From Lepiota brunneoincarnata (lineage: Eukaryota > Basidiomycota > Agaricomycetes > Agaricales > Agaricaceae), in NCBI GenBank assembly GCA_023014365.1, contig JAEBUN010000004.1, positions 1,860,001-1,924,000 of the forward strand: a stretch of 64,000 nucleotides of DNA. The letters are read 5' to 3'. Shown here in pieces: positions 47,693-60,696 of this stretch. Numbering within the stretch: position 1 is the stretch's first letter; the number at the start of each line of letters is the position of its first letter. The position numbers and the translations under genes were made by a program. The notes below the pieces were generated by a model. That model had not been told where the DNA came from. It saw only the letters and a program-made list of their open reading frames with translations, and did not search any database.

Positions 47693-49460
47693 GGGGATAT
47701 AGATGATGAATACCGCGTGCGGTGGGTGTTTTATAAGAGTACGATATCCTCGGTGTTACTGCTCAGAGAGAATTAGGAACTTTGGCCATGCGTCCTTCCG
47801 GGCTTGTCTGCCGTCTCTCTGATCCGCCTCCGACCCTTGCTCCTGCTCCAAGGATCTGACAAACTTCCGTGTCGTGGCGCCCAGCATAGCCAGCCGTGAC
47901 CGTCGTTACCCCGCATTCCCACCAGCCCATGTACCCCTAACTCTCCGCCTTATATCTATAGCCCTCCTACTCTTCGCGAATCGCGTTTATCCTGGCAATG
48001 ACGTCCTATCACGTATGTCCGTCGCCTTGCTCCAATTATGAGCAACATGCTCTCGAACATCGTGTAATCCCGCTGGCACGCCGCACCGCTTATCTTCCCT
48101 TTTCTCGGTGGCGTATGCTTCAGAGCACTTTGCCTCGCCTGCTTGATAGCATATTAGGGTAATGTGCGAGCGCAAATCCACCTTGGTCTGTGCCAATTTC
48201 AAGCCCTGTGCATTGTATAGGATCAGCCATATTCATTTATCACACCACAAGTCATAGGTTGTCTCGGATCACTTCGTCCAGGAGGTCGCACCCTAAATCC
48301 GCTTTACTGCTAAGATGTAGCAAAGTCACCTTTCAGGGGGCAGTACAGAAGTTATGCGGAGCTGGTGCTCTAATCGAAACGATAATACAGTTTGTACGAG
48401 AAAAAGCGTAACTCAATTTGACAATACGCTGTCCAGCAGGTCTGTGTGGTATGGAGTTCAGAGCGTACCTGTAGCCCCGAACTGAGAGCCGGAATTGCGA
48501 GGGTGAAGCCATTGACGTTGGCACTGGGCCTCTCTCTCTTCACTCTGTTGAAAGCCGCTCGTCACTGATTGGGCCCGTGGGCTCTTCTTCCAGTTTCCCA
48601 GTAGGCCTTGCATATATTGTTTCCCTACCTAGCTTAACATACCGTAGCATCACGAGGCGACACCGTACAAACACGAGTGACCGAGATCTGATTTCTCGCG
48701 TGCTTGGGGTTCTCTCTTCCCTTTCCGCCTCTAGATGCCAGACATATGTGTCAATTTCAGTGGTCGTAATGTCACTGTCGTTTCTCAAAAGCCTCGGGAG
48801 AAGTGATCTCACCGACCACCACGGGCGTGTTCGTTCGCGAACCGTGTTGGTCGCTCTGTACGCTGTTCATCTCCCGTATTCCGCACAGTTCTCGCCCAGT
48901 TTCTGTCAATTGTGCTCAGTTCCGGGAAGGGGATATGATGGCAATCAGACTACCTGTTTTAATAGAGGGGGCTTTCAGGGCCCCTAAACTGGCGAATGTA
49001 AGCACGACGGTGCTGTGCCAGTCCTAAAGTGCAAGGCACTTATCCAGATTCGACGCACAGCTACACGCTGACCGAGGCTGCAGTCTAAAAAGTCATTTCC
49101 GAACACTTCCGTGGCGCTCCGGCTTTGGAGGGGCTAGGCGTGCCTTGCAGCATATTTTCATACGAGCCTTCCCGGAAACCGCTCCATCCAAGCCTCGATA
49201 GTGGCAAGTTTGGTGAATGGGTTGTTAAGGTCTTGACTATACGGCCAGTGGCGATGATCTGTGTGTACTGTGTGCTTGAATTATTGTGGGCGCTTGCGAG
49301 AGAGCCCAAACCGGATCATCGGCAATCATTTATTTAGCCGGGTGTGGTTGGCGTCAACCTTCCCATCCCATTCCCAATAACTCTTGCTTAGTCGTCGACC
49401 AAGTGCGGATTAGGGTGCTCAAGCAGTTATCTCTCCGTCGCGGACGTCATTGTTCACACA
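47693..49460. other. 1.77 kb without a supported gene
   Basis: Both flanking genes start outward, so both promoters lie here. The part near 47800-48000 is CT-rich, as expected of a leader for a neighbouring transcript. Frames at 48577-48987 and 48540-48812 overlap on opposite strands without motifs. No RNA gene was found by eye. Confidence 0.4.
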
Positions 49461-51838
49461 ATGTTGCGCGTCAGGTCGAGCTTCAAGCTTTATGTTACAA
49501 GATCCGCCCACACTCGCATGATGTCCTCCAGCAATGGCAAAACATTTACCATTTCACCTCTGCCATTATCCCAGCCCTCTCTCCCGGAAGAGAGTGCACA
49601 ATTTGAGGCGCGGACTAAGGAAATGGCCAACTTTTTCGCGCTACCTCGTTTCAAGTCTATCAAAAGACCCTATGCGCCGTCCGCGGTCGCCTTGAAGCAA
49701 GGATCACTCCCTGTGCTACCGCTTCCTGGAACGCTGCTAGCAGATAAACTCTACAGTGTGATGGGCAATGCCGCGGATGAGGGAAGGCCAGTGCATACCA
49801 TGGGTGCGATAGATCCGGTGCAGATGACGCAAATGGCCAGACACCAAGAGGTGGTGTACGTTTCTGGCTGGGCTTGCTCCAGTGTTCTGACGACGGGAAA
49901 CAATGAAGTCGGACCTGATTTTGGGTGATTGGTCCTGGATCGCAACAAATCCGATGCGATAACTGACATTCTACGTTGATAACAGTGACTATCCTTATAC
50001 CACGGTACCCAACCAGGTGCACCGCATATTCCGCTCTCAACAGCTGCATGAAAAGAAGCACTACGATGAGCGTATGTCTGCGAGCCCTGAGCAACGTGTC
50101 AAGATGGAGTATATTGACTATTTGAGACCTATCATCGCTGACGCTGATACTGGGTTGGTGGCAGCGAGTTGTTGACGTTCCGAAGCTAATGAAAGCCTGA
50201 TAGGCATGGTGGCCTTTCTGCTGTGATGAAGCTTACCAAGCTCTTTGCGGAATCAGTGAGTAGCTATAAACCTTCTTAATGTGAGTCGATTAATGGCGAA
50301 TTTTCTTATCAGGGTGCTGCCGGCATTCACTTGGAGGATCAGCTCCATGGTGGCAAAAAGGCAAGTAGAAGAAGTGAAGATGTTTGATTTAATTGACAGG
50401 TCAATCAAGTGCGGACATCTCAGTGGAAAAGTCCTTGTTCCAACTTCGACGCATATTTCTCGCCTGGTTGCTTCCCGCTTCCAACTCGATCTACTCATGT
50501 CCACAATGCTCCTAATTGCTCGTACCGATTCGGAATCAGGGAAACTGTTATCTTCGAACGTCGACGTCGTGGATCACGAATTTATCCTAGGGACCACCAT
50601 TCAAGGCTCAGTTTCGTTGGCGCAGGTACTGGCTGACGCGGAGGCGCGAGGTGCGACTGGTGTAGAAGTTGATAGGCTTGAACAAGAATGGACGCAGACG
50701 CATGATATGTGCACATTCAACCAGGGTGAGTTTGCATTTCATTTCGGGGGTGTCACAATATAGTTCTCAAGCGTATAACTTGCGTAAAGCTGTCGAGAAA
50801 GCTATTCAGAACAAGGATAGCATCAAAGATAAGGGTGCTGCATACAAGACCTATTTGGATGCTGTCGTTGGAAAATCCAACACCGATGCTAGGGAAATTG
50901 CGGCCGACGTTTTGGGCGAATCAGTTTCTTGGGACTGTGATCGTGAGTGATTTATGAATCGGAGTTTTTGTTTAGCTAAGTCTCCCAGTTCCCCGAACAC
51001 GAGAAGGTTATTACCATTACACTGGCGGTATTGAGGTTAGTGGAGGGGCACTAGATAACTTCTATATTTGGCTAAGATAGAACTTCACAGGCCGCAATCA
51101 AGCGTGCTATGGCCTTCGCTCCCTATGCTGACCTCCTGTGGCTGGAAACAAAGTCGCCAGACCTCGCACAAGCTCGCTATTTCGCTAGGAAGATCCGCGA
51201 GAAATACCCTGGAAAGTATGTCCGAATATTCTGCATTTTCTCAACCAAATCCGACCTACGCCCCAGGTGGTTTGTTTATAACCTGAGCCCTAGTTTCAAT
51301 TGGTCTAAACACGGGATTTTCCGGTAAAGGCCTCTATACACTGCTTGATTATGCGATGATTTATTCATTCGATTAGACATGGACCTGAAGAACTTCATTT
51401 GGGAACTTGCAAAGGAGGGGTAAGTAGTCTAGTTGTGTCCACATCCTCATGACTTTATCTCTCCACCAGCTTCGTCTTCCAGTTGATTTCTCTTGCAGGC
51501 CTACATAGCAATGCCGTCGTAACTGGTATGGGATACAGCATTTTGCCCCCTCATCCCTCCCATTGACTAGTATAATAGCTGAGCTCGCTGCTCGCTACAA
51601 GGAAGAAGGCATGCTCGCTTATGTCAATCTCATCCAACGTAAGGAGAAGGAGGTTGACTGTGACGTTCTTACCCATCAGAAATGGTACGTGTACGTGCAT
51701 GTTCCACTGGCCTATGAGAGTGATTGGGATATTTGTAGGAGCGGCGCAAACTATGTCGATGGAATTCTTCAGGCGGTTTCCTCGGGCTCCTCGAGCACAT
51801 CGGCTGTTGGGAAAGACTCGACGGAGCATTCCTTCTAG
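49461..51838 (+). CDS. Isocitrate lyase superfamily enzyme, probably mitochondrial 2-methylisocitrate lyase
   Basis: The fold and motifs are those of the ICL family: [29 protein letters not shown] (substrate and metal loop), [11 protein letters not shown] joined across an intron to [11 protein letters not shown] (the catalytic KKCGH), [42 protein letters not shown] and the end KDSTEHSF. The start at 49461 reads [20 protein letters not shown], a good mitochondrial targeting sequence. That points to the methylcitrate cycle (2-methylisocitrate to succinate and pyruvate; propionate breakdown) rather than the glyoxylate cycle; the [12 protein letters not shown] segment also seems closer to methylisocitrate lyases as I remember them. 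This subtype call is inference. About nine introns, one with a GC donor (50361-50409). About 600 residues. Confidence 0.87.
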
Positions 51839-52222
51839 TTCGTCGTCTCTCACGCCCCCGGTGCTCCTTCAACGGGGGGAATGAGGGTAGTTTGGATTTA
51901 TTTAGGGGGAATACTTGTACTCGGTCAAAAGACCTGTCGGAAATTTTCTCTATACGCACAGGAGCCAGTATCACATGTTATCAAGAAGAAATTGTTCTGC
52001 ATGGGCATCTACATACTGTACAGATATGGAGACCCTGGGCGGGGTGCTATGTTGATCGATAGACTCAGCGCAAGGCCACGTGCCAGTGGTTAGGATGAGT
52101 CGATGACGTTAAGCAACAAACACGCGTCTGCTTATCTGGCCCTCTGACTGTAACTTAAGCCACAACGTGGAAGATTGCCTACACACGCAGGGTCCCTCCT
52201 TTACTACCACCTGTCCTGTACT
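51839..52222. other. Short intergenic region before NTE1
   Basis: It contains the lyase 3' end and the NTE1 promoter. Nothing else is recognisable. Confidence 0.5.
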
Positions 52223-55200
52223 ATGGACACGGAAACCCTGACAGAATCTATCGACAGGCACCCACTTGTTTCTTTGGTTTCTGCTTGTTTCTGGGTCATT
52301 CGTAAGTGCAATTATTATTGTCAATGTGTCTCACCCACAGTTCTGACGAGGATACAGTATGGCTTTTGTCATGGACCAAGTCTTTGATTGCCTTCGCCAC
52401 AATCACCATCCCTCGCTTCATTTACGCTATCCTTTCCTACTCAATGACGCTCACGGTAGGCCGTTTGATTGATAGGACTTTGGAGTTATCCTGGGCTGAT
52501 ATATTTCTATCTGTAGCTGGATTTTTGGAATTTCGTAGCGATATTTGTCTTGTCCGCCATTGCGTTAAATTATTGGATTCGGTTCCGGTACTTGAACGAT
52601 TATGCGCAGCTAAAGGAGCCCCCATTGGTGAAACCAGATGTGAACGAGTTGCACCCAGACGTAAACACTTGTGGGTGTGTGTAGAACACTGGTAAGAGTC
52701 TTTTGTCTAATAAGTGCTTTATAGCGGATCCTCCACCGACCTTCCACAATTATCTGGATGATTTCCTGCAAGCCGTTCGGGTATTTGGGTTTGTGAGTGT
52801 TAATCACACATACAGTTTCTATTCATTTTTCCCTGATGGTTTGGTTAGCTTGAAAAACCCGTACGCTTTTGGCCATTTCAAAAGGAATATCTGTCATACT
52901 GACGGGGTTTGAAAGGTGTTTCACGAGCTTGCACGTCACCTCCAAACACGAAGGTTGATTGCCGGGGATAGCATGTCTCTTGACCAAGACAAGAGTTTCT
53001 ACTGTGTAATAGATGGTATGGTACAAGTATTTGCAAAACCGGGTCACCCGACCGAAGCACGTCAGAGCCTGTGGGATGATGAAGATATGAACGGATATCA
53101 ACTTCTGAACGAGGTTGGAAAGTGGTGGAATGTTATCCAGTCTCTTTACTATCCTGAGCCTTTTCACGGAGGATGTTCAGATAAGCTGGCAGGACAACTA
53201 CCCCGACGATATATCCACCCATCAACTACGGCGGGCCAACTCGGACGTTTCTCAGTTTATACTCGATGATAATTCGATCAAGTCGCCGGGAGGCAGAAGA
53301 CGTTCATCCTATCTCGTCGGCGGCCTCGACGGTCCATGCCGGAGAGATTGTGACCTCTCCTGGAGGGGTGTTTCTGTCACCTGGACTTGAGTCCGGCGGC
53401 TCTGTTAGGGGACATCCGGCACCTACATCGCGCCCAAGACCTATCCGTCCTACACAAATCCATAGAGGTGTGATTGCTAGAGCAATCGAAGACACCACTC
53501 TCGCCGTCATCCCAGCAGAAGCATTCAGAAGGTTAACAAAGAAATACCCTAAAGCTACTGGGCATATTGTCCAGGGTGAGTGTCCAGCAACTGCGGAGCG
53601 TAATACTACTAATTCTCAAAACATTCGCCCAGTCATTCTCACCCGCTTCTCCCGGGTAACATTCAACGCCGCCCACAAATATCTGGGCTTGACGAGCGAG
53701 GTTCTGCGGACGGAGAAGGCCATTAACGATATTGCGTGCCATCCTTTGCCCAACTCATTCTATGAAGGCGGTGGCTTGCAGTATCTGCGACACCGTTTCG
53801 ATGGAGCAAACACGGAGGCCCCAGTTGCCGACTCGGATTATTTCTCGCATACTTCGACTTCCATCGCAACAGCTGTATCGCGATCAAAGGACTCTTCCTC
53901 GACTTCATTAGGAAAAATTGGTGACAATCCCATTCCCGTCAAGAAAACTCGGACTAGGCCCAGCTCTCCAGTAACAAAGACTCCGCGGCATGCAGTACAA
54001 GCAGGTGATCTTCTCGTTCCCAAAGGACATGCCAGCGAGTGTTACAGACCCCTGAGCCGCACTTATAGCATTCTCAACACTCCAGGACTATCACTAGCCT
54101 CCGATCCTGTTAAGAAGGGCAAAGGCACTCTGGATAAGGGTTCTCGGGAAGAATTTGACCTTCGCGAGGAAGTCATGTCCTGCATCGCCAAATCAATTGG
54201 ACTTCTCCAGCCCCCTATGAGCGGAAGCGATTCTGCTGACGGTTCTCCTCATTTGCCACCCATCGACGCCCGTAGACCGCCCTCATCAACCAGTTACAAT
54301 TCCCCATTCAGTTCTCTGTCGCTTCTCGATCTCGACGACGGCACTTCGAGCATAACTGGTGCTTCTTCCGTCATGTCTAACGGTGACTATATGCGTGGCC
54401 TTGACAACGAGGTTGAAATTCTTTATTATGCGGCTGGTTCGACATTGGCAAAGGCCGGAGAAGTCAATGCCGGTAAGATCGAGTTCTACCTTGTGCATAC
54501 ATCCCGTTCTTATGGTTGGGTAGGGCTTTTTTATGTCATTGAAGGCTTCTTGGACATTTCACTACCCGCGGAATCCACAGAAAACGGTTTGGAACACAAC
54601 AAATCGCCAGACCCCACCAACTTCGATCATGATCTTCATCGGACCGCTGACCATGGAAAATCTCGGTCTAAGCTACTGTTCACTGTTAAGCCTGGTGGAA
54701 TTGCAGGATACCTGGGTATGTCAATCCCATGTCTTGTCCGAGAAGTAGGTCTCAGTTGGTCGACAGCTTCGCTTTGCAACACGGCTTCCTATGTAGATAT
54801 TAAAGCCAAGACTGACACTTTCGTCGGCTTTCTTCCCGAGCCATGCTCTAGAAAGACTGCTTGAGAAACGTCCAATCGTCCTTTTGACACTTGCCAAACG
54901 CCTCATTTCTTTGCTGTCACCTTTAGGTGAGCGATCTCTAGAGCACAAGAGCAGGAGAACCGACCCTTTGATAGTGTTGCATATTGATGCTTCCCTCGAC
55001 TGGATGCAGGTGAATGCCGGGCAAGTGCTCTGGCGACCCAACGATGTCAGTGACAGCTTTTACATTGTGATTAACGGTCGCCTGCGAGCGATCAAGGAGA
55101 CAGAGAAGAGAGTTATTCACATCGTAGGCGAGTATGGCCAAGGGGACACCGTTGGTGAACTCGACGTTATCACCAGTTCTCCAAGAAGGACGACTGTGCA

Positions 55201-57824
55201 CGCCATACGCGATACAGAGCTTATCCGAATGCCTCAAACTTTGTTCAACGCAATATCGGCCAGGTAAGCCGTACTGCATTCCTTATCGTTCTCACTCAAT
55301 CATCTTCATCGCAGGAATCCTCAAACGACAGCGCAGTGAGTAGAGTCATCACCCAACTTCTTGAATCTATTGAGCTGAACGAGTAACTAGAATCTTACGC
55401 ATGATTGCATCTCGGGTTCGTGATGAAGTCGATTCGTCATCGAGTGCGCAAGGACGGAACAACCCCTCGGAGCTCGGCGCCAACAACACAAATCTAAAGA
55501 CCGTTGCAGTACTGCCTGTCTCGCGCAGTGTCCCCATTGACTCCTTTGCACGTAAATTACAGGCTGCTCTAGAGGGCATGGGTGCCTCGACTGCATTTTT
55601 GAATCAGACTATCATTTCTAGTCACCTCGGACGTCACGCTTTCACAAGGATAGGAAAACTCAAGGTAACGTCCTTACTTAGCACTATGTGAAAGAATGCA
55701 TTTCTAATTGGTAATGTCAGTCCGTAGGATGGCTTGCGGACCAAGAGCAACGTTTCAGAATTGTTTTATATGTAGCAGATTCACCCGTGAACAGTTCTTG
55801 GACACAAACCTGCATTCGCCAGGTGACCAACTTCCCTCCAAGCGACTTATGCGAATGTTTACACTGGACACTTAGGCTGACTGTGTCATGGTTGTTGGCC
55901 TTGGCGATGATCCATCAGTAGGGGAATACGAGCGTCTTCTACTCTCTATGAAAACCACCGCACGGAAAGAGTTGGTCCTCTTACATCCCGATCGTACAGT
56001 CACGCCTGGTTCGACCCGTGAATGGCTCAAGGTTTGTTCACTCAATTGCTGCACGTTAAATGGACCCGATGATCTCACACCCACTCAGACTCGACCGTGG
56101 GTGCACCAGCATATCCACCTTGAATTTCCGGTACGTCTTGAACTCAACCAAGGACCGAGTGTGGACCAGAAACAAACGAATAGTCCCGCAGGATCTTGTC
56201 ACGTCTATCCCCAAAACCCCCCTTCCTAAAGATCCGGACGCTGTCATTGCTCTCAAACATTTGAAAGAAAGAGTGCAAAGTGGCATTCAGAAGTACACTG
56301 GCTCGGCTACTAATGTCCGCCCGCAGCGACTTCCTCATACGAACGATTTTGCTAGATTAGCTCGGCGGTTGCGTGGGAAATCCATTGGTTTGGTCCTGGG
56401 CGGCGGGGGAGCAAGGGGTATCGCACATTTGGTAGGCACCTTAGATCGGCACTCGTTCTGGGTTCTGCTGATGTGTCTGACTCAGGGACTCATACGAGCT
56501 CTTGAGGAGAGTGGTATTCCAATTGATCACATTGGAGGTTAGGTGCTTTGGTGCAAGGCTTGTATGCTTTGGAACTCATTATTATCAAGGTACAAGCATC
56601 GGTGCTCTCATAGGGGGCCTATACGCGCGCGAAGGTGACCTAATTGCTAGCACCGCTAGAGCCAAACAAGTTGCGGGGAGGCTGGGTAATATCTGGCGGG
56701 TGTTGTCCGATGTTACATATCCCATCGTTGCCTACACAACGGTGAGTCCATTCGCTGGCTTCTCCTGGATTTATTTCTCAATGTTGCTCTTCAGGGGCAT
56801 GAGTTCAATCGTTCGTTATATAAGGTATGTTCAGCAGTCAGCAGATATGGTATCAATTCCAATATTTCGACAGGCCTTTTATGACCTTCATATTGAAGAC
56901 ATGTGGCTCCCTTACTTCTGTAACACGACCAACATCATGACTTCGCGGATGGAGATTCATGAAACCGGCTATGCCTGGAGGTTCATCCGTAAGATTATTA
57001 CTACCTGACATCCCGGCTCTCTTCAAATAGTGTATCAGGTGCCTCAATGACTCTCGTGGGCTTGCTCCCACCTCTATGCGACAATGGCCAGTTACTGGTA
57101 GATGGCGGTTACAGTGAGTACCCCTAGCTCTCCACCATCGGCCGAAACTCACATTGCTGCGCAGTTGACAACTTACCCGTATGACTTTCCTTATATGTTA
57201 TCAAGGTTTGTGCTGACGACATTCAGGTTCAAGCGATGTTCTCCATGGGAGCTAACACTGTCTTTGCTTGTGATGTTGGATCGGTAAGAATAGGAAATAT
57301 TTTCTGATCTTCGAAACTGGCCCTGAGCTTTGGCAGATCGATGACAACTCCCCTCGCAACTTCGGAGATACTGTGTCTGGGTGGTGGTTATTAATCAATA
57401 GATGGAACCCTTTTTCGAATGCTCGACATGTGCCTGCCATTACGGAGATTCAGAGTCGGCTTGCATAGTAGGTCGAGAGCTGCCTTTCCCACGTTTGTTG
57501 CTTATCGTGACTAGTGTGTCGAGCGTTAATACGCTTGAGGATGCCAAGGTGGCCAAAGGGTCACTGTACATACAGATGCCAGTTCAAGAGGTTCGTTTTC
57601 CCGGAACCCTCCTTTCGCCCTTGAGATGCTCAAGTTTATCATAGTACGGTACTCTCCAGTTCGGAAAGTTCGAGGAGCTACAGAAGAAAGGCTATCACGC
57701 TGCGCTAGACATACTGGATAAATTCGAAGAGGAGGGGAAACTTCCTCCATGGCTTTTTCCGGGAAAAAATGGGAAACTGCCTGAGAAAAGGAAGGGTCAA
57801 AGTGCCAGGCGCAATTCTATATGA
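52223..57824 (+). CDS. NTE1: Lysophospholipase NTE1 (patatin-like, cyclic-nucleotide-binding-like domains), with three apparent frameshifts
   Basis: NTE1 is an ER membrane phospholipase B that deacylates phosphatidylcholine. The ATG at 52223 ([20 protein letters not shown]) leads to N-terminal membrane helices ([24 protein letters not shown]). Then comes the first nucleotide-binding-like domain ([20 protein letters not shown]), a Ser-rich linker, the second ([30 protein letters not shown]), the third ([40 protein letters not shown]), and the patatin domain: oxyanion loop [14 protein letters not shown], nucleophile in [10 protein letters not shown], catalytic Asp in LLVDGGYIDNLPV. The end is basic ([12 protein letters not shown]). 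One-base shifts without introns are needed at 53119-53121, 53308-53309 and 54841-54842; each is removed by deleting one base. About 1,550 residues, about 16 introns. VPS33 starts only 197 bases downstream. Confidence 0.92.
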
Positions 57825-58021
57825 GAGAATAAATCAATTTGGACAGACATTCCGGACATCCGCATGTAGAATATCGAATACTTATTGTTGCATTTGTGTA
57901 ATCTCGGTATCTAGCACCCCTGACGAGAATGCTGGAAGAGGAAGCCAAATACGATCACTTGACCAAGACTAGGCCAAACACTTGATTAAGCGTCTTGGCC
58001 AACGTACCGACAAACCACACA

Positions 58022-60696
58022 ATGGAGAGTCAGGGGTCTCACGATGGTCGTAACTCAAAAAACTTGCTAGATGTGAGCCCCCTCAAGGAAATTGCTAAAA
58101 AGTCGCTGGTGGACGCGTTAAATTCAGTTAGTCAATCACCTTCGATACAGTGGGCAGTCATGACTTGTCAAACAGGTAAATGGGGCGAAAACGTTAGTCC
58201 TGGATGCAAACATAGCTGGTCCATTGGGCTTGATTACAGAAGTGTCACTCCTCAAGGTAGCCGTACCGTTAATTCCAAACGCAAGCTCTCTAACCTTCAA
58301 CCCAGCACCATGGAGTAGACAAGATGTTCTGGCTAGAACCTGGACCGCTGAGTGCCACGACCACGAATATCGTATATCTATCTCGACCCTCCATAAAGCA
58401 CGCCAAGGTTATTGCCGGTGCGTCCCAAAGGTGTCTTTTGGCCACCAGTTGTTGACATTCTGCAAGATCAGATCAAGCGGCACGGACAAGAGTCCCAGAA
58501 ACATACCTATACCTTGCTACTTGTCCCCCGTATATCAACACTTGTCTCGCGCATTCTTGAAGAGGAAGGTGTGCTGGGTGAAGTTACCATCTCGGCCTAT
58601 AATCTCCAATTCATTCCTGTGGCTGACGACGTGATCTCACTGGAGCGGGATAGTGCGTTCAGAGAGCTGTGGGTAGTAAGTAGGACCCTGCGTTCATAGG
58701 ATCTCCGCTGAGAATAAGCAGGAGGGTGATGAAACGGTTATACACGACTCGGCTCAGGCTCTCCTCGCATTCCAAAATCTTTTCGGGATGTTCCCTCGTA
58801 TTGTGGGGAAGGGAGACTATGCTAATGTTGGTTTCCATCCTTTAAATGCGTCTAACGTTGATATCAACCTCTTGTTATAGCGACTGGCAACATTGTTCAC
58901 AAAATTAGCATCTAGAGCCTCGAATTCCTCTCCTTCGGAGCACCTCTTGGCACCCACAGCAATTGATTCGCTCATTATCTTGGACCGACAGCGTGGACAT
59001 GATTACCCCCCTTCTGACACAGTTGACGTACGAGGGTCTAATAGATGAGTTGATTGGGATCAAGAATTGTAAGCGAAAACTAGTTTTCTAGAGACAGAGC
59101 TAACGTGACCCCAGCTCACGTCGAACTACCGGTATCTCTTTTGGCACCCCCCAATCCTCAGAACAATCCAACCACCGCTTCCACCTCGCAATCGGCCCCA
59201 GCACCCATCACTGTGAAGAAAGAGAACAGGAAGAAACATCATCTTACATCAGCTACGGATCCGCTTTACGTCGAGCTCAGAGACCTGAATTTTTCTGCTG
59301 TTGGAAAAAGGTTGAATCAAGTTGCACATCGACTGGATGAGAATTACAAGGTACTTCCTGGTCAGCCATATGGGGTCCGTCCTAAACTCGCCCCCGATGG
59401 TAGACGAACTTGCAATCAAAGACGGTCGCACAACTTCGAGATTTCGTAGGCAAACTTGGGGGCCTTCAAACTGAGCACCAGGCCCTCAGACTTCGTATGC
59501 TACTGGTCCCTCTGGCCATTAGATTCTGGTTGACACACGAGCAGATACAGGACTATCCGAGATGTTACTTCCCTTCACAAGGACAGAGCAGTTCAACAGA
59601 TCCTTGGAAATCCAGCAAAGTAAGTGCAGCTTGACGGCAATAATCTGGATTCGACTGACCGGGCAAATCAGATCTCCTTGCTTCATATGAAGCCAACAAC
59701 CAGATCACGGCTATCGAAGAAATGATTGCTCAGGGTGCAGAAATGCAAATGGTTTTGCGCCTTCTTTGTCTTGCCAGTATCACAATTGGAGGAATTAAAG
59801 CCAAAGTGCTTGAAAATATCAAGCGGGAAATTTTGCAGGTGGGAAAAACATATCGTATGGCTAGTTGCTTTATTGACTGGCTTGGAAGACCTACGGTTAC
59901 GAATACTTACCTCTCCTTCTTTCCCTCGCCTCGCCGCCGCTAAGTATTTTACTCTCTACACCTCTACCGCCCTCAGCCGCTCCCTCGGCTACCACATCCA
60001 AGTACCCATTCTCCGCACTGAGAAAATCGCTTCGGCTTCTGATCGACGACAACCCCGAAGCGCTCGAAGAAGTCGAGAATGACATCAGCTATGTCTACTC
60101 GGGCTATGCGCCAATAAGCGTCCGGTTGGTCCAATGTGTTGCCCAAAAAGGCGGCGTCCTAAGCAATCCAGCCGAAAAGGACAAGTCCAGCCCTGAAAGC
60201 ACCGTCGGCGGCTCGAAGACAGCTGGCAAAGTCCACGCGCATCCGATAGTAGGTTGGAAAGGATTCGATGATGTCGTTGCTGCGATTCCCGGAGAGACAA
60301 TAGATATTGTCCCCAGCCACTCCGAAGGTCATGCTTCTAGTGCCTTACCAACACCAACCATCCGTAAGTGAGGCTTCCGAAAACTTTGACCGGTCCATTG
60401 ACTAAGACAAGAGGTTCGAATAGTTAGCCCCACCGAACAGACCTCGACCACTGTTGTATTTTTCCTTGGCGGCTGCACTTACACTGAGATTGCGGCGTTA
60501 CGATGGGTGGCACGACAGAACATCGGTGGGTGGCTAGCGCGGGCAGCCTGGGAACATACTGATTCACATACCTGTGTTCAATTTAGGCCGAAGATTCTTG
60601 ATTGCGACGACAGGGATTGTCAGTGGTGCCAGCATCATTGAAGGCATAGCCGGTGTTGGGAAGACGATGGGGCTCAAGTCGAGCAGTATTCAGTAA
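58022..60696 (+). CDS. VPS33: Vacuolar protein sorting protein VPS33 (Sec1/Munc18 family)
   Basis: VPS33 is the SNARE-binding subunit of the HOPS and CORVET tethering complexes at vacuole and endosome. The ATG at 58022 gives [20 protein letters not shown], then [15 protein letters not shown], the family's first helix. After an intron follow [22 protein letters not shown] and a patch around [20 protein letters not shown]. Later motifs are [19 protein letters not shown] residues, [73 protein letters not shown] helices, the domain 3 end [20 protein letters not shown] and [17 protein letters not shown]. The Lys-rich loop in the middle ([10 protein letters not shown]) is longer than usual. About a dozen introns keep frame; about 660 residues. 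It lies in tandem with NTE1. Confidence 0.92.

Noticed and set aside
25823..54842. Programmed +1 ribosomal frameshifting as explanation for the frame breaks
   Set aside because: The sites share no codon, stop or slippery sequence and occur up to three times per gene in unrelated proteins. Sequence error or random indel fits better.
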